NCBI GenBank assembly: GCA_001673575.1
Contig: LZME01000062.1
Location: 61,217 to 125,216 of the forward strand
Length of the DNA: 64,000 bases
Direction: 5' to 3'
Source: Mycolicibacter heraklionensis
GTDB lineage: Bacteria > Actinomycetota > Actinomycetes > Mycobacteriales > Mycobacteriaceae
This document shows, in pieces, positions 35,936 through 45,722 of this stretch. Position numbers and translations under genes: made by a program. The notes under the pieces were generated by a model, which was not told the origin of the DNA, searched no databases, and saw only the letters and a list, made by a program, of their open reading frames with translations. Numbering within the stretch: position 1 is the stretch's first letter; the number at the start of each line of letters is the position of its first letter.

Positions 35936-38900
35936 TTACCCGCCCGCACCTGCGGTGCCCGAGGCGCCGACCGTGCCGGCTGTCCCGGGCGGCGTGCCAG
36001 CACCGGCCGCGCCGCCTGCGCCACCCTTGCCGAGCGCCCCGCCGGCGCCAGGCGTTCCCGTGCTCGCGCCACCGGTGCCGCCGTCGCCGCCGTGGCCACC
36101 GTCGGCGCCGTTGCCGCCACCGGCACCATCGGTTCCGGCACCACCGGCCCCGCCGACACCGCCGGCCCCACCAAGACCACCCTTGCCGCCGGCAACACCA
36201 CCGGTGCCGGCTCCACCGGTACCGCCGTTGCCACCGGTTCCGGCCGCGCCACCGTTACCACCGGTGTTACCCGCACCGCTGGCAGCGCCACCGGCCCCGC
36301 CGGTGCCACCGACGCCGCCGGCTCCACCGGTGCCGCTGGCACCGGTCGAACCATTGGTGCCCGAGGTGCTCGCGCCGCCCAGCCCGCCGGACCCGGCAGT
36401 ACCGCCGTTGCCACCGGCACCACCGGTGCCGCCGTCGAAGCCGGCACCGTTGTTCGTGCCGCCGGCCCCGCCGGCACCACCCTTACCGCCGGCACCACCG
36501 GTGCCGCCGGCGCCACCTGCGCCACCGTTGCCGGTGCCCGAGGTACCACCGTTGCCGCCGGCGCCGGCCGCGCCGCCGTTACCACCAGCGGTGCCGTTGC
36601 CGCCGGCAGCGGTCGTGCCGGCATCGCCGGCCGTCCCTGCGACCCCGGCCCCACCGGTACCACCCCGGCCGCCCGTGCCGCCGTTGCCGTCCAGTGCGCC
36701 GGCACCAGCGTTGCCCGCAGTTCCGCTGGTGCTGGCACCGCCGCTGCCGGCAGTCCCGGCCGCTCCGCCTGCCCCGCCGTCACCGCCGATGCCGCCTGCC
36801 AGACCGTTGCCGTCGCTGTCCACGCCACCGGTCCCACCGGCACCACCGGTACCGCCGTTGCCGCCCTTGCCCGCGGCACCGCCGTTGCCACCATTACCGG
36901 TGTTCGAGGTACCGCCGTTGCCGCCGGTGCCACCGACGCCGCCGGCGGAACCGTTCCCACCGTTGCCACCGGCCGTGCCGGCGACGGTGTCGGTCGCGGT
37001 CGCGCCGGTCGCACCGGTGCTGCCCGTGCTACCCGTGCCGCCGGTGCCACCAGCACCACCGTTACCACCCTTACCGGCATCCGCCGTGCCACCGTTGCCA
37101 CCGGCACCACCCGCGGCGCCCGTACCACCGGTGCCACCATTACCGCCGTTGCCGCCGTTGGCCGCGAGGGCGCCGTTGCCGCCGGCACCACCGGCGCCGC
37201 CGACCCCGTTGGCACCGCCTGCGCCGCCGTTACCGCCGTTACCGGCATGGCTGGGCGCGACACCGATGTTGTTGGTCGGCACTGCAGTTCCGGCGCTGTT
37301 GCCGCCCTTACCGCCCGCTCCGCCGGCCGAATCGGCGCCACCGGCGGCGCCATTGCCGCCATTGCCGCCGCTGGCGGTGCCGTTGCCACCGTTACCACCC
37401 GCGCCGCCGACACCGACGGCACTGCTACCGCCGTTGCCGCCGTTGCCGCCGATGCTCACCCCGGTGGCCGCACCGTTGCCGCCGGCGCCGCCGTCGCCGC
37501 CGGTGGCGCCGGTACCGGCCGTGGAGGACGGACCGGATCCGCCGTTACCGCCGTTACCGCCGACGCTGTAGACGGTGCCCGCGGTGAAGTGGTCGCCGTT
37601 GACGTCGCGCCAGCCGGTGCCGGAGCCACCGGCACCGCCGTCACCGCCGTTGCCGGCGGTTCCCGCGCCCGCCAGGCCGGTACCGCCACCGGCACCGCCG
37701 TTACCGCCTTGAGCGTGGTTGCCGGAGAGCAGGCCGCCGCCGGCGCCGACGGTGCCATTACCGCCGGCGCCACCGTTACCACCGGTGCCGCCGACGCCGG
37801 AACCGGGCGCGCCGCCGGTGCCGCCGTTACCGCCGTTGCCGCCGAAGGTCTGGACGGTGTCGTCATCGGTGGCGCCGTTACCGCCCGCGCCACCGTTGCC
37901 GCCTGCCCCCGCGGGCGCGCTGGCGGCGGCACCGCCGGCACCGCCATTGCCGCCGTTGCCCGCCACGCCTTGGACGTTGGCGGCACCGCTGGCGTCGCCA
38001 CCGCGGCCGCCGTCACCACCGGCAGCGCCCACGTTGAATCCGGTCGAGGCACCAGCGGCGCCACCGACACCACCGTTGCCACCGTTGGTGACGCCGGCGC
38101 CGCCGGCGCCACCCGTGCCACCGGTACCCCCGGTGCCGTCACCGGCGTTCGCGCCGGCGCCGCCCGCGCCGCCGTTGCCGCCCTTGAGACCGTCACCGCC
38201 GATACCGCCGGCAGCACCGTTGCCCGCGACACCGCCGCTGGTGCTGCTCAGCGGGTCACCGCTGCCACCGCCCGCACCACCGGCGCCACCGTTACCGCCG
38301 TTGCCGAGGAAGTTGCCGTTCGCGTCCTTGAAGCCGTCACCACCGTTGCCGGCCGCGCCTCCAGCGGCTCCGATACCGGCGTGGCCCTTCTCCCAAAAGT
38401 TGCTACCGGCCGCGCCACCGGCGCCACCGGCGCCGCCGTTGCCACCGTTGACGTGGTCGGCCGTGCCGGCAGCGCCGTTACCGCCGGCACCGGCCTTGCC
38501 GCCGTCGCCGCCGTTGCCGAGGTTGAAGGCGCCGCGTCCGCCGGCACCACCGTTACCACCCGCGGTGCCGTTTCCGTTGCCGCCATTGGCGAAGCTGCCG
38601 GCCACGCCGTCACCACCGGCGCCGCCGGTACCACCGTTGCCGAAGAACCAGGCCACGGAGGCGCCACCATCGCCACCATCACCACCGATACCGCCGGCAC
38701 CGCCGACGCCACCGTGACCCAGGCCCCATGCGCTCGCGCCACCGTCGCCACCGGCCGCGCCGAAGCCGCCGGCGCCGCCGTCGCCGCCGTTGCCCAGCCA
38801 GCCGAGCGCGGCACCGCCGTTGCCGCCGGCCACACCGGCCTGGTCGCTGCTCCAGCCGGCACCGCCGTCGCCGAACCACAGCCCGCCGTCACCGCCATCC

Positions 38901-39310
38901 GGGTTGACCTCGGTGCCGTCGGCACCATTACCGATCAGGAATTGCCCGGACATTTCGTTGATGGCGTTGTTGACCATCGCGCCGAAGTCGCTGTCGATCC
39001 AGGCGGTCATACCCATGTGCAGTGGGGTGTAGAACCACTGGTCGAGGATGGTGATCATGTCGAAGGCGGCGGGATCGAAAGCCGCCAGTCCGGGGTCGAC
39101 ATCGGTGGTGACGTCGGCCGGGGTGAGCCAACTGAAGTCGAACAGGTCCTCGAAGCCGTCGGCCTGGGCCGCCGGCGCGCCGGCCAGCGGGGCCATGCCG
39201 AAGGCCAAGAACGCTGCCACCGCGCTGCCGGCGCCGACCGCCCGGCTGCCGCGCCGCGCTCCGGCCTGAACTTCTGAACCCGGCTGGCTACCGGTGTGAC
39301 GACGAGTCAT
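35936..39310 (-). CDS. Large glycine-rich PGRS protein with signal peptide instead of PE domain (module 1)
   Basis: 1124 residues. Residues 1-51 form a long, Arg-rich export signal (RRGSRAVGAGSAVAAFLAFG, cleavage after APAAQA). A unique stretch of about 80 residues follows (DLFDFSWLTPAD, LDQWFYTPLHMGM, INEMSGQFLIGNGADG). The remaining ~950 residues are GGxGG repeats with Asn, Ala, Asp and Thr, the PGRS type that forms parallel glycine sandwiches. SGQFLIGNGADGT resembles the GRPLIGNG linker of PE_PGRS proteins, but no PE domain exists. Interspersed modules such as DANGNFLGNGG and [10 protein letters not shown] recur in the other copies. It is downstream (66 bases) of the GjpA-like gene at 39377, with AGGAG before the ATG. 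A cell-envelope surface role is inferred. Confidence 0.86.
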   Translation of the reverse strand: MTRRHTGSQPGSEVQAGARRGSRAVGAGSAVAAFLAFGMAPLAGAPAAQADGFEDLFDFSWLTPADVTTDVDPGLAAFDPAAFDMITILDQWFYTPLHMGMTAWIDSDFGAMVNNAINEMSGQFLIGNGADGTEVNPDGGDGGLWFGDGGAGWSSDQAGVAGGNGGAALGWLGNGGDGGAGGFGAAGGDGGASAWGLGHGGVGGAGGIGGDGGDGGASVAWFFGNGGTGGAGGDGVAGSFANGGNGNGTAGGNGGAGGRGAFNLGNGGDGGKAGAGGNGAAGTADHVNGGNGGAGGAGGAAGSNFWEKGHAGIGAAGGAAGNGGDGFKDANGNFLGNGGNGGAGGAGGGSGDPLSSTSGGVAGNGAAGGIGGDGLKGGNGGAGGAGANAGDGTGGTGGTGGAGGAGVTNGGNGGVGGAAGASTGFNVGAAGGDGGRGGDASGAANVQGVAGNGGNGGAGGAAASAPAGAGGNGGAGGNGATDDDTVQTFGGNGGNGGTGGAPGSGVGGTGGNGGAGGNGTVGAGGGLLSGNHAQGGNGGAGGGTGLAGAGTAGNGGDGGAGGSGTGWRDVNGDHFTAGTVYSVGGNGGNGGSGPSSTAGTGATGGDGGAGGNGAATGVSIGGNGGNGGSSAVGVGGAGGNGGNGTASGGNGGNGAAGGADSAGGAGGKGGNSAGTAVPTNNIGVAPSHAGNGGNGGAGGANGVGGAGGAGGNGALAANGGNGGNGGTGGTGAAGGAGGNGGTADAGKGGNGGAGGTGGTGSTGSTGATGATATDTVAGTAGGNGGNGSAGGVGGTGGNGGTSNTGNGGNGGAAGKGGNGGTGGAGGTGGVDSDGNGLAGGIGGDGGAGGAAGTAGSGGASTSGTAGNAGAGALDGNGGTGGRGGTGGAGVAGTAGDAGTTAAGGNGTAGGNGGAAGAGGNGGTSGTGNGGAGGAGGTGGAGGKGGAGGAGGTNNGAGFDGGTGGAGGNGGTAGSGGLGGASTSGTNGSTGASGTGGAGGVGGTGGAGGAASGAGNTGGNGGAAGTGGNGGTGGAGTGGVAGGKGGLGGAGGVGGAGGAGTDGAGGGNGADGGHGGDGGTGGASTGTPGAGGALGKGGAGGAAGAGTPPGTAGTVGASGTAGAGG

Positions 39311-39376
39311 TGCGAATACCTCTCCTGATGAAAAGTTCGGCTAGTAGTGAAAGTTGGTGGGAGGACGAGCGACGGA

Positions 39377-40564
39377 TCAGCCGACCAGGCCGAGGTCGGA
39401 GAACAAGTCGCCGAAGCTGAAGCTGTCCGCCATCGCGCTGCCCGCACCGCCGTCGTCGACGCCGTCGTCGACGACGAAGCCCTCGGGTGCCGGGATGCTG
39501 AAGATGGGGTCCTTGCCGCTCCACGAGCCCCAGCCGAGCTGCGAGCCGATGACCTGCGACAGCCCCAGCAAGGCACCGAGGGGGCCGATCGCGTCGCTTG
39601 GCGCGTCGATGGTGGGCGACAGCGCGACACCGGTGTTGAGGTTGAAGCCAATGCTGTTGAAGATGGAGCCGCCGGATGCCGGCGCCGTGGCGATCTCATT
39701 TCCGTCGGCGTCCAGGATGTGCATGGGGCCGGCCGTGACGTGACCGCCGGTGCTGAACCATCCGCCGAAGGCGAAGTCCAGGTGCGTCAGCTCCATGGGC
39801 TCCGGGAGGACACCGGCGCCGTTGATCGCCGGCAGCAGGCCGTCCAGGTTGAGGGTGGCGCCGTTGAGCGAGGCGTCGAACATGTTCGCCGGGATGTTGA
39901 TCAGGCCCTGCAGTGCCCCTGACGTGTCACCGTCACGCAGCGCCTCGGAGATGTCCTCCCAGCTGTTGCCCAACGCGACCCAGGGCGCGATCCAGGGGCT
40001 CACCGAGGCGAGCATGAGCGCGCTCATCGGCGAGCCCAGGAAGTTGATGATCGGGGTGAGCGTCGCGGCCTGATCCTCCGGCAGGAAGCCCGGGACCTGG
40101 TTGAAGATGATTTCGTGGCCACCGCTGAGGTTGCCGATTGTGTAGCTGCTGTCCATCGTGTGGCGGATGACGTCGTTGATGGTGGCCTGGTCGGCATTCA
40201 TCAACGTGATGGCCGACCACGCGTTCTTGAGGTCCGTCTGGATCGCGCTGACCATCGCCGGGATGGTCGACGGGTCGTCGATCATGCTCTGGATGTAGCC
40301 CTCGACGTTATTCGTGAACTGGGTGAACCCGATGTTGGGCGCCGCGTTGTAGGAGGCCATCATCTGCGCGATGTTGTCCTGAGCGGTGTTGTACGCCGCG
40401 ACATACGGGGCGGTCAGGTCGGAGAAGCTGAAGTCAGCGGTCAACGCGAAGTCACGGGCAATGACCATGTGGTTCGCCGGCATCACACCGGGGGTGGCGG
40501 CGATCAGGCTTGCGCCCACTATCGCGACACCGGCGGTGGCGTAGGGGCGAAGGGCTTGCTGCAT
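39377..40564 (-). CDS. LRPY-TAG secreted protein, GjpA-porin-like (module 1)
   Basis: 395 residues from the ATG at 40564 (AGGAG six bases upstream). N-terminal export sequence LRPYATAGVAIVGASLIAATP. Central motifs shared with the other copies: INIPANMFDASLNGATLNLD, LTHLDFAFGGWFSTGGH, and GGSIFNSIGF. The C-terminus ends in VDDGVDDGGAGSAMADSFSFGDLFSDLG, alternating acidic and hydrophobic. It is directly upstream of the module-1 PGRS gene on the same strand. The pairing, repeated three times in this window, suggests that the two proteins act together, for example in surface display, but this is inference. Pore formation is not shown by sequence. Confidence 0.8.
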   Translation of the reverse strand: MQQALRPYATAGVAIVGASLIAATPGVMPANHMVIARDFALTADFSFSDLTAPYVAAYNTAQDNIAQMMASYNAAPNIGFTQFTNNVEGYIQSMIDDPSTIPAMVSAIQTDLKNAWSAITLMNADQATINDVIRHTMDSSYTIGNLSGGHEIIFNQVPGFLPEDQAATLTPIINFLGSPMSALMLASVSPWIAPWVALGNSWEDISEALRDGDTSGALQGLINIPANMFDASLNGATLNLDGLLPAINGAGVLPEPMELTHLDFAFGGWFSTGGHVTAGPMHILDADGNEIATAPASGGSIFNSIGFNLNTGVALSPTIDAPSDAIGPLGALLGLSQVIGSQLGWGSWSGKDPIFSIPAPEGFVVDDGVDDGGAGSAMADSFSFGDLFSDLGLVG

Positions 40565-40926
40565 CAATTTTCTCCTCACAACGTGTCGCCGCACCCTGAG
40601 GCGCAGGTAGGACCAGAGGCAACATAGCTAATATTTAACTTAGAGACAACCGGGAACGTGAAGTGCCTCAAAAGCGGCAAAGAATGTGATCCCCACCTCG
40701 AATCGGCCGGCCTAAACCCCCATTGACCTGCAGTTAACGGTCACGCTAAGGCTAGACTCCCGCACTCCAAACCTCCGGACGCTTCGTTCACGTAAGTGGA
40801 CTTATCCGACATGCTGTGAACTGCCTTAGGAATGGTGATTAGCGTCAGCAAGCGTCCCGGACCGGGGTGAATCCGCATGGCTGATAACTTGCGCCCGCTT
40901 CGCAGCGCGGTTTCGTTTGTGGATCT
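40565..40926 (-). promoter_or_regulatory. Upstream region of module 1
   Basis: 362 bases with no gene. AAGTTAAATATTAGC near 40625-40645 (minus-strand reading) is the most A/T-rich part and a probable promoter. Unlike modules 2 and 3 it lacks the conserved leader block. A short minus-strand ORF around 40741-40977 has no coding character. Confidence 0.35.
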
Positions 40927-41120
40927 GTGGTTCAGACAGGTGCGCTGAACGCCCGTCGAGTGGACTCGCGAGGTCATATCTGGCTCTAAGGCCGTTCAAG
41001 TCGCGCGGGGACCCCCACGCCCACCCGAATCGAAGTCGGAAACGACACCAAAACGACAACGGTCGCCGAGCCCGCGAGGGACTCGGCGACCGTGGTCGCG
41101 TTCAGGTGTCGGCTAGGTGC
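40927..41120. repeat. ~190-bp direct repeat, copy 1 (3' flank of module 2)
   Basis: Nearly identical, with only a handful of single-base differences, to 45531-45722. It starts GTGGTTCAGACAGGTGCGCT, covers the region downstream of a PGRS gene and ends at the PGRS stop codon itself. It contains the terminator hairpin. The two copies are 4604 bases apart, which gives the period of the tandem duplication. Confidence 0.92.
41056..41096 (-). terminator. Terminator of PGRS module 2
   Basis: A stem of 15 bp with one mismatch (ACAACGGTCGCCGAG / CTCGGCGACCGTGGT) encloses an 11-base loop, about 17 bases past the PGRS stop. It is the degenerate copy of the perfect hairpin at 45661-45701. Confidence 0.82.
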
Positions 41121-43899
41121 CGGCCTTTCCGCCCGCACCGGCGTTGCCGGCGCTGCCCGCGGTGCCATCGTGACCCGGCGTGCCGGTGCCGGTCGGAACA
41201 CCGCCCGGGCCGGCGGCACCCGCCGCCCCGCCGTTGCCGCCGGCACCCGCCGCGCCGCCGGTGCCGTTGCCCGCTCCGCCGGTGCCATGACCGCCGCCGT
41301 TGCCACCGGTACCGCCGTTGCCGCCATTGCCACCGTTGCCGCCGTTGTAGCCGTTGCCGGTGTCGGGGTTGGTGCCGCCGGCACCACCGGCGCCGCCGTC
41401 ACCACCATTACCGCCGCCGCCACCGGCGCCACCGTTGCCGCCGGTTCCGGTGGTGGAGGCGCCGCCGACGCCGCCGTTGCCGCCCGTACCGCCGACCCCG
41501 CCGTTGCCACCGTTGCCGCCCGCCGAGGGGGCGACGCTGGGCAGGAACGGGATGCCGCTGAGGCCGGCCGCCCCCTGGTCGGTATTGCCGCCGGCGCCAC
41601 CGGCGCCGCCGGTACCACCGTTGCCGGCCGCCGCGGTGCCACCGGCACCACCATCACCCCCATTGCCCGAGGTGCCGCCGCCACCACCGGCGCCACCCGC
41701 GCCACCGGTCCCGCCGTCGACCGAACCGCTTGCCGCGCCACCGGTGCCACCCGTACCGCCGTTGCCGCCCGCGAGACCGCCGTAGGAGTGACCGCCGTCC
41801 CCACCGGCGCCGCCGGTGCCGGCGTGGCTGGCGCCGAAGCCGTCAGGTGCGTCGCCCGGAGTGCTGACACCGGCGCTGTTGCCGCCGGCGCCACCGTTAC
41901 CGCCGTTGCCCCCGGGGCTCTTGGTGGACAGACCCGAGTAGCCGTCGCCACCACGTCCGCCCTGGCCGCCGTTACCGCCCGACGCAGTCCCGTTGGCGCC
42001 GGCGCCGCCGTTGCCGCCCGCCCCGGAGGCACCGCCGCTGCTGGTGCCGCCCCCGCCGCCGGCGCCGCCGTTACCGCCCATGCTGACCACGTTCGCGCCG
42101 GTCGCACCGGCAGCGCCGTCCGCACCGGTGCCACCGTTGCCCGCGGTACCGGTGCTGCCGCTACTGCCGCCGGTGCCGCCGTCACCGCCCCAGCCGCCGA
42201 TGCTGTAGGTAGTGCTGCCGTCCTTCCAGCCCAAGCCCTTGCCCGCGGCGCCGCCGTTGCCGCCGGCGCCGCCGTTCGCGGTCTGGCTGTAGCCGCCGCT
42301 GCCGCCGCCACCGCCGTTGCCGCCGCGCAGCGTCCCGTCGCCACCGGCGCCGCCGTTGCCGCCGGCGCCGCTGGTGCCGCTGTCGCTGTTGCCGCCCTGA
42401 CCGCCGTAGCCGCCCTGACCGCCATTGGTGGCAACGGTGGCGTCGCCGGTGGCGCCGTTGCCGGCCGCCCCGCCGGTGCCGCCGGCGCCGCCGGTGCCGC
42501 TGTCGCTGCTGCCGCCCTGGCCGCCGGCGCCGCCCTGGCCGCCGTAGCCGCCGGCCGCGGTGGCCAGGCCGCCCTTGCCGCCGTCACCGCCGAGGCCACC
42601 GGTGTTGGCGCCCAGCGAGTTACCGCCCTGGCCGCCGCCGCCGCCGTTGCCGCCGGAATTCCACGGGAAGGTCTCGCCGCTGGTGTTGACGCCGGTGCCG
42701 TCGCCACCGTCGCCGCCGGTGCCGCCGTTGCCGCCGTGCTCACCGCTGCCGCCGGCGCCGCCGTATCCGCCGAAACCACCCATGCCGATGTAGTCGCCGC
42801 CGGCATCCTTGGCCGCGTCGCCGCCGACGCCGCCGTTGCCGCCGTTGGCGCCGTCGCCCGCCGCCCCGGCGCTGCCGTAGAACGAGCCGGCGTAGTAGCC
42901 CGAGGCGCGGGCGCCGCCAGCGCCACCGTTGCCGCCCTGGCCGCCCTGTCCACCGGTCGCGCCATTGTTGTTGGCAGCGGTGATGCCGTTGCCGCCGTTG
43001 CCGGCTGCCCCACCGGCGCCGCCCTTGCCGCCGTCGCCGAACATGAAGCCACTGCGGCCGCCGGCGCCGCCGTTGCCGCCGGCCCCGCCCGCCATGCCGT
43101 TACCGATGCCGGAGTTGGCGAGGGTGCCTACGGCGCCGTTCATTCCGGCCCCGCCGGTACCACCGGCACCACCGTTGCCGAAGAACCAGGCTGCCGCCGC
43201 GCCACCGTCACCACCGGCGCCGCCGGACCCGCCGGCGACGGTTGCCGCACCGCCGGCGCCACCGTTGCCGCCGTTGCCCATCCACCAACCGCCGGCGCCG
43301 CCGTCACCGCCGGCCGCTCCCGCACCGCCCGCGCCGCCGTCACCACCGTTGCCCAGCCAGCCGAGCGCGTCACCGCCGTTGCCGCCGGCCACACCGGCCT
43401 GGTCGCTGCTCCAGCCGGCACCGCCGTCACCGATCCACAGCCCGCCGTCACCGCCGTCAGGGTGGTCTTCGGTACCGGCAACACCATTGCCGATCAGGTA
43501 CAGGCCGGACCAGTCGTTGATCATCCCGTTGATCGACTCGCCGAACGGACTGGTGATCCAGAGCTGAGTGAGGTTGTGCAGCGGCTCGTAGAACCACTGG
43601 TCCATGATCCCGGTCCACGAGAACGGGTCACCCGCCGCGGCGCCGGGGTCTGCTGCACCGAACAGCGCACTCAGGTCCCAGCTGGCTGCTGTGTCGCCGG
43701 TGTCACCCGCGGGCCACCAGCTGAACAGGTCACCGACGAGGTCACCGAAGTCGCTGTCGGCGTGTGCGGCTGGCGCCGCGGCCATCGGGGCCATTCCGAA
43801 AGCCAGGAACGCGCCGACCGTACTCGCGGCGCCGACCATCCGCCTGCGGTATCGCATTCCGGTGTTGTCGGGCTGGCTGCTGCTGTGACGACGATTCAT
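41113..43899 (-). CDS. Large glycine-rich PGRS protein with signal peptide (module 2)
   Basis: 928 residues. Export signal [20 protein letters not shown], cleaved after APAAHA; unique domain with WSWPAGDT-type acidic/Trp text ([13 protein letters not shown] region), [17 protein letters not shown] and [20 protein letters not shown]; then PGRS repeats from about residue 140. Internal modules: [30 protein letters not shown], and the late [14 protein letters not shown]. It ends in Gly/Thr-rich text ([15 protein letters not shown]). The N-terminal 140 residues align with modules 1 and 3 and with the gene at 61735. It is downstream (84 bases) of its GjpA-like partner at 43984. The repeats have AA/NGG codons consistent with the host. 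Confidence 0.86.
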   Translation of the reverse strand: MNRRHSSSQPDNTGMRYRRRMVGAASTVGAFLAFGMAPMAAAPAAHADSDFGDLVGDLFSWWPAGDTGDTAASWDLSALFGAADPGAAAGDPFSWTGIMDQWFYEPLHNLTQLWITSPFGESINGMINDWSGLYLIGNGVAGTEDHPDGGDGGLWIGDGGAGWSSDQAGVAGGNGGDALGWLGNGGDGGAGGAGAAGGDGGAGGWWMGNGGNGGAGGAATVAGGSGGAGGDGGAAAAWFFGNGGAGGTGGAGMNGAVGTLANSGIGNGMAGGAGGNGGAGGRSGFMFGDGGKGGAGGAAGNGGNGITAANNNGATGGQGGQGGNGGAGGARASGYYAGSFYGSAGAAGDGANGGNGGVGGDAAKDAGGDYIGMGGFGGYGGAGGSGEHGGNGGTGGDGGDGTGVNTSGETFPWNSGGNGGGGGQGGNSLGANTGGLGGDGGKGGLATAAGGYGGQGGAGGQGGSSDSGTGGAGGTGGAAGNGATGDATVATNGGQGGYGGQGGNSDSGTSGAGGNGGAGGDGTLRGGNGGGGGSGGYSQTANGGAGGNGGAAGKGLGWKDGSTTYSIGGWGGDGGTGGSSGSTGTAGNGGTGADGAAGATGANVVSMGGNGGAGGGGGTSSGGASGAGGNGGAGANGTASGGNGGQGGRGGDGYSGLSTKSPGGNGGNGGAGGNSAGVSTPGDAPDGFGASHAGTGGAGGDGGHSYGGLAGGNGGTGGTGGAASGSVDGGTGGAGGAGGGGGTSGNGGDGGAGGTAAAGNGGTGGAGGAGGNTDQGAAGLSGIPFLPSVAPSAGGNGGNGGVGGTGGNGGVGGASTTGTGGNGGAGGGGGNGGDGGAGGAGGTNPDTGNGYNGGNGGNGGNGGTGGNGGGHGTGGAGNGTGGAAGAGGNGGAAGAAGPGGVPTGTGTPGHDGTAGSAGNAGAGGKAGT

Positions 43900-43983
43900 T
43901 TGCGAACACCTCTCCTGTGCAGCGGTTCTTTGAAGCAGTGATGAAGGTTGTTGGTGGGAATGCCGTTACCAGCGGACGCCGGC

Positions 43984-45156
43984 TCAGACGTCGAAGCCGA
44001 GAAGCCCGGCCAGGTCACCCAGCACGTCGGATGCCGCGCCGGATCCGGCGCCGCCGTCGTCGAAGAAGTCGTCGGGCACGATCGGAAAGCTGATTCCCGG
44101 CCACGGCGGGGTGACCTCGACGGGGCCCTTGCCCGTCCAGCCGGAGCCGAGCAGCGCACCGACGGTCTGCCCCCACGCCTCCATGGCCGCAATCGGGCCG
44201 ATGCCGTGACCTTCGATCGCGATGGGCACTCCGGGAAGCAGGCCGGCCGTCAGGGTGATGCCCAAGCTGTTGAAGATCGAGCCGCCTACTGCGGGAACCT
44301 CGACGAGATTGCCCGCGGCGTCGTGTACTTGGTAGGGGCCTACCGCCACATCGCCCGGGGTCAGCAAGCCGCCGAACGCGAACTCCAGATGGGTGATATC
44401 GGTGCCCTCGGGGAGCAGGCCGGTGCTGGCGATCAGCGGCAGCAGGCTGTCGAGGTTGAGGGTCGCGCCGTTGAGGTAGCCGTCGAGCCAGCTGGCCATG
44501 ATCTGATTGAAACCGTCGCCGTCCTGGATGCTGTTCATCATCGCGACCCAGGGGGCGATGGACGGGCTCAGCGATCCGATGATGATGGCGCTCAGCGGCG
44601 AGGCCAGGAAGTCCACGATCGGCGTCGCGAACGAGGCCATGTCCGCCGGCAGGAATGTCGGCAGCAGCGCGAACAGCAGGTCGTGGCCGAAAGCGTAGGT
44701 GTTGATGTCGGTCCCGCTGAGGGTGTGCAGCCCCACCGTGCCGAGGGTGCCGGTGAACCCGTCGAGACCGAAGCTGCCGTCAGCGTTCTGCAGCGTGTAA
44801 CCGGTCAGCACCGCGTCCAGGTTGGCCTGCATCTGCTGCATCACGGCCGGGATCTTCGACGGATCGTTGAGGACTTCCTGCCAGAACTGCGACTGGTTCG
44901 CCAGGAATTGCTGGAATGCCACCCCGGGGGCCAGGAAGAAGTTCTGGGTGAGGACGGTGGCGTTCTGCGAGGCCTCATTGAACACCGCTGTCCACGGCGC
45001 CAACAGATCGGGAAGGCCGCCGCCCGCGGCCAGCGCGACGTCTCGGATGGTGGGACCGTCGGCCAACGGAGTCGCTACTACCGGGGTGGCGGCGATCAGG
45101 CCGGAGCCCACGATCGCGATACCGGCAGTGACGTAGGGGCGAAGGGTTTGCTGCAC
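43984..45156 (-). CDS. LRPY-TAG secreted protein, GjpA-porin-like (module 2)
   Basis: 390 residues. The GTG at 45156 is preferred over the ATG at 45162 because AAGGAG then lies six bases upstream; the ATG would touch the ribosome site. It gives QQTLRPYVTAGIAIVGSGLIAATP, matching module 1. Motifs: WLDGYLNGATLNLDSLLP, ITHLEFAFGGLLTPGDVA, GGSIFNSLGITL and the C-terminal FFDDGGAGSGAASDVLGD. DPSKIPAVMQQMQANL resembles DPSTIPAMVSAIQTDL of module 1. It is upstream of the module-2 PGRS gene, with a leader block shared with module 3. Confidence 0.8.
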   Translation of the reverse strand: MQQTLRPYVTAGIAIVGSGLIAATPVVATPLADGPTIRDVALAAGGGLPDLLAPWTAVFNEASQNATVLTQNFFLAPGVAFQQFLANQSQFWQEVLNDPSKIPAVMQQMQANLDAVLTGYTLQNADGSFGLDGFTGTLGTVGLHTLSGTDINTYAFGHDLLFALLPTFLPADMASFATPIVDFLASPLSAIIIGSLSPSIAPWVAMMNSIQDGDGFNQIMASWLDGYLNGATLNLDSLLPLIASTGLLPEGTDITHLEFAFGGLLTPGDVAVGPYQVHDAAGNLVEVPAVGGSIFNSLGITLTAGLLPGVPIAIEGHGIGPIAAMEAWGQTVGALLGSGWTGKGPVEVTPPWPGISFPIVPDDFFDDGGAGSGAASDVLGDLAGLLGFDV

Positions 45157-45486
45157 AGCCATCTCCTTTTGTGAGGTTCCGCCCTCGGCAGGCCCCGCGC
45201 GGAGCTGTGGCGCTGCCGTGTTGCTCCTGAATTCACACCTATTCACTGATGTGATACCGAACATTAACCGTGGGTAACTTAAGATACAAGTGCCTCGGTC
45301 AGATATCTTTCGAGTGTTTTCAAAGTTCACAAGCGTTAACTTGTTGATACCTCGTGATCCGCCATATTTTCTACCTGAGAGTGGACAGTCGTCGTGTTCC
45401 GGGCACGGCACGTATCTACAACAGAACTGGAGTGAGTGAGGTACGCGAATACGTGGTAGGCCCCGCAGTGCCGGGGCTGCCGCGGG
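45157..45486 (-). promoter_or_regulatory. Conserved leader/promoter block of module 2
   Basis: Bases 45151-45411 align base-for-base with 50361-50620 upstream of module 3 over about 260 bases, with scattered substitutions. The best-kept parts are TTGTGAGG, GAGCAAC-type text near the start codon, and TTAAGTTAC (minus strand) about 110 bases from the start. Conservation this far beyond the ribosome site suggests a long 5' leader or several control sites, or a recent duplication. Confidence 0.6.
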
Positions 45487-45530
45487 GGCCCGCCACTGGT
45501 GCTGGCACCGCCGTTTCCGTCGTTACCGGT
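45487..45530 (-). pseudogene. Remnant of a PGRS coding sequence
   Basis: Read on the minus strand, this reads GNDGNGGASTSGG, typical PGRS text, with no start, no stop and no flanking reading frame. It lies exactly at the join between the repeated 3' flank and the module-2 leader, as expected of debris left by unequal crossing-over. Confidence 0.55.
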
Positions 45531-45722
45531 GTGGTTCAGACAGGTGCGCTGAACGCCCGTCGAGTGGACTCGGCGAGGTCATATCTGGCTCTAAGGCCGT
45601 TCAAGTCGCGCGGGGACCCCCACGCCCACGCGAATCGAAGTCGAAAACGACACCAAAACGACCACGGTCGCCGAGCCCGCGAGGGACTCGGCGACCGTGG
45701 TCGCGTTCAGGTGTCGGCTAGG
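45531..45722. repeat. ~190-bp direct repeat, copy 2 (3' flank of module 3)
   Basis: The second copy of the 40927-41120 repeat. The sequence GTGGTTCAGACAGGTGCGCT to GGTGTCGGCTAGG is shared, ending at the TAG stop of the module-3 PGRS gene. One extra G and a few substitutions separate the copies. Confidence 0.92.
45661..45701 (-). terminator. Terminator of PGRS module 3
   Basis: Perfect 15-bp stem ACCACGGTCGCCGAG / CTCGGCGACCGTGGT with an 11-base loop, beginning about 17 bases after the PGRS stop. Confidence 0.88.

Noticed and set aside
35922-39277. Very long + strand ORFs opposite the PGRS genes (for example 35922-37571 and 35927-39277)
   Set aside because: Their translations are only Pro/Ala or Thr/Gly low-complexity text, the mirror of GGC/GCC-rich repeats. 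The minus frames have signal peptides, ribosome sites, partner genes and terminators.
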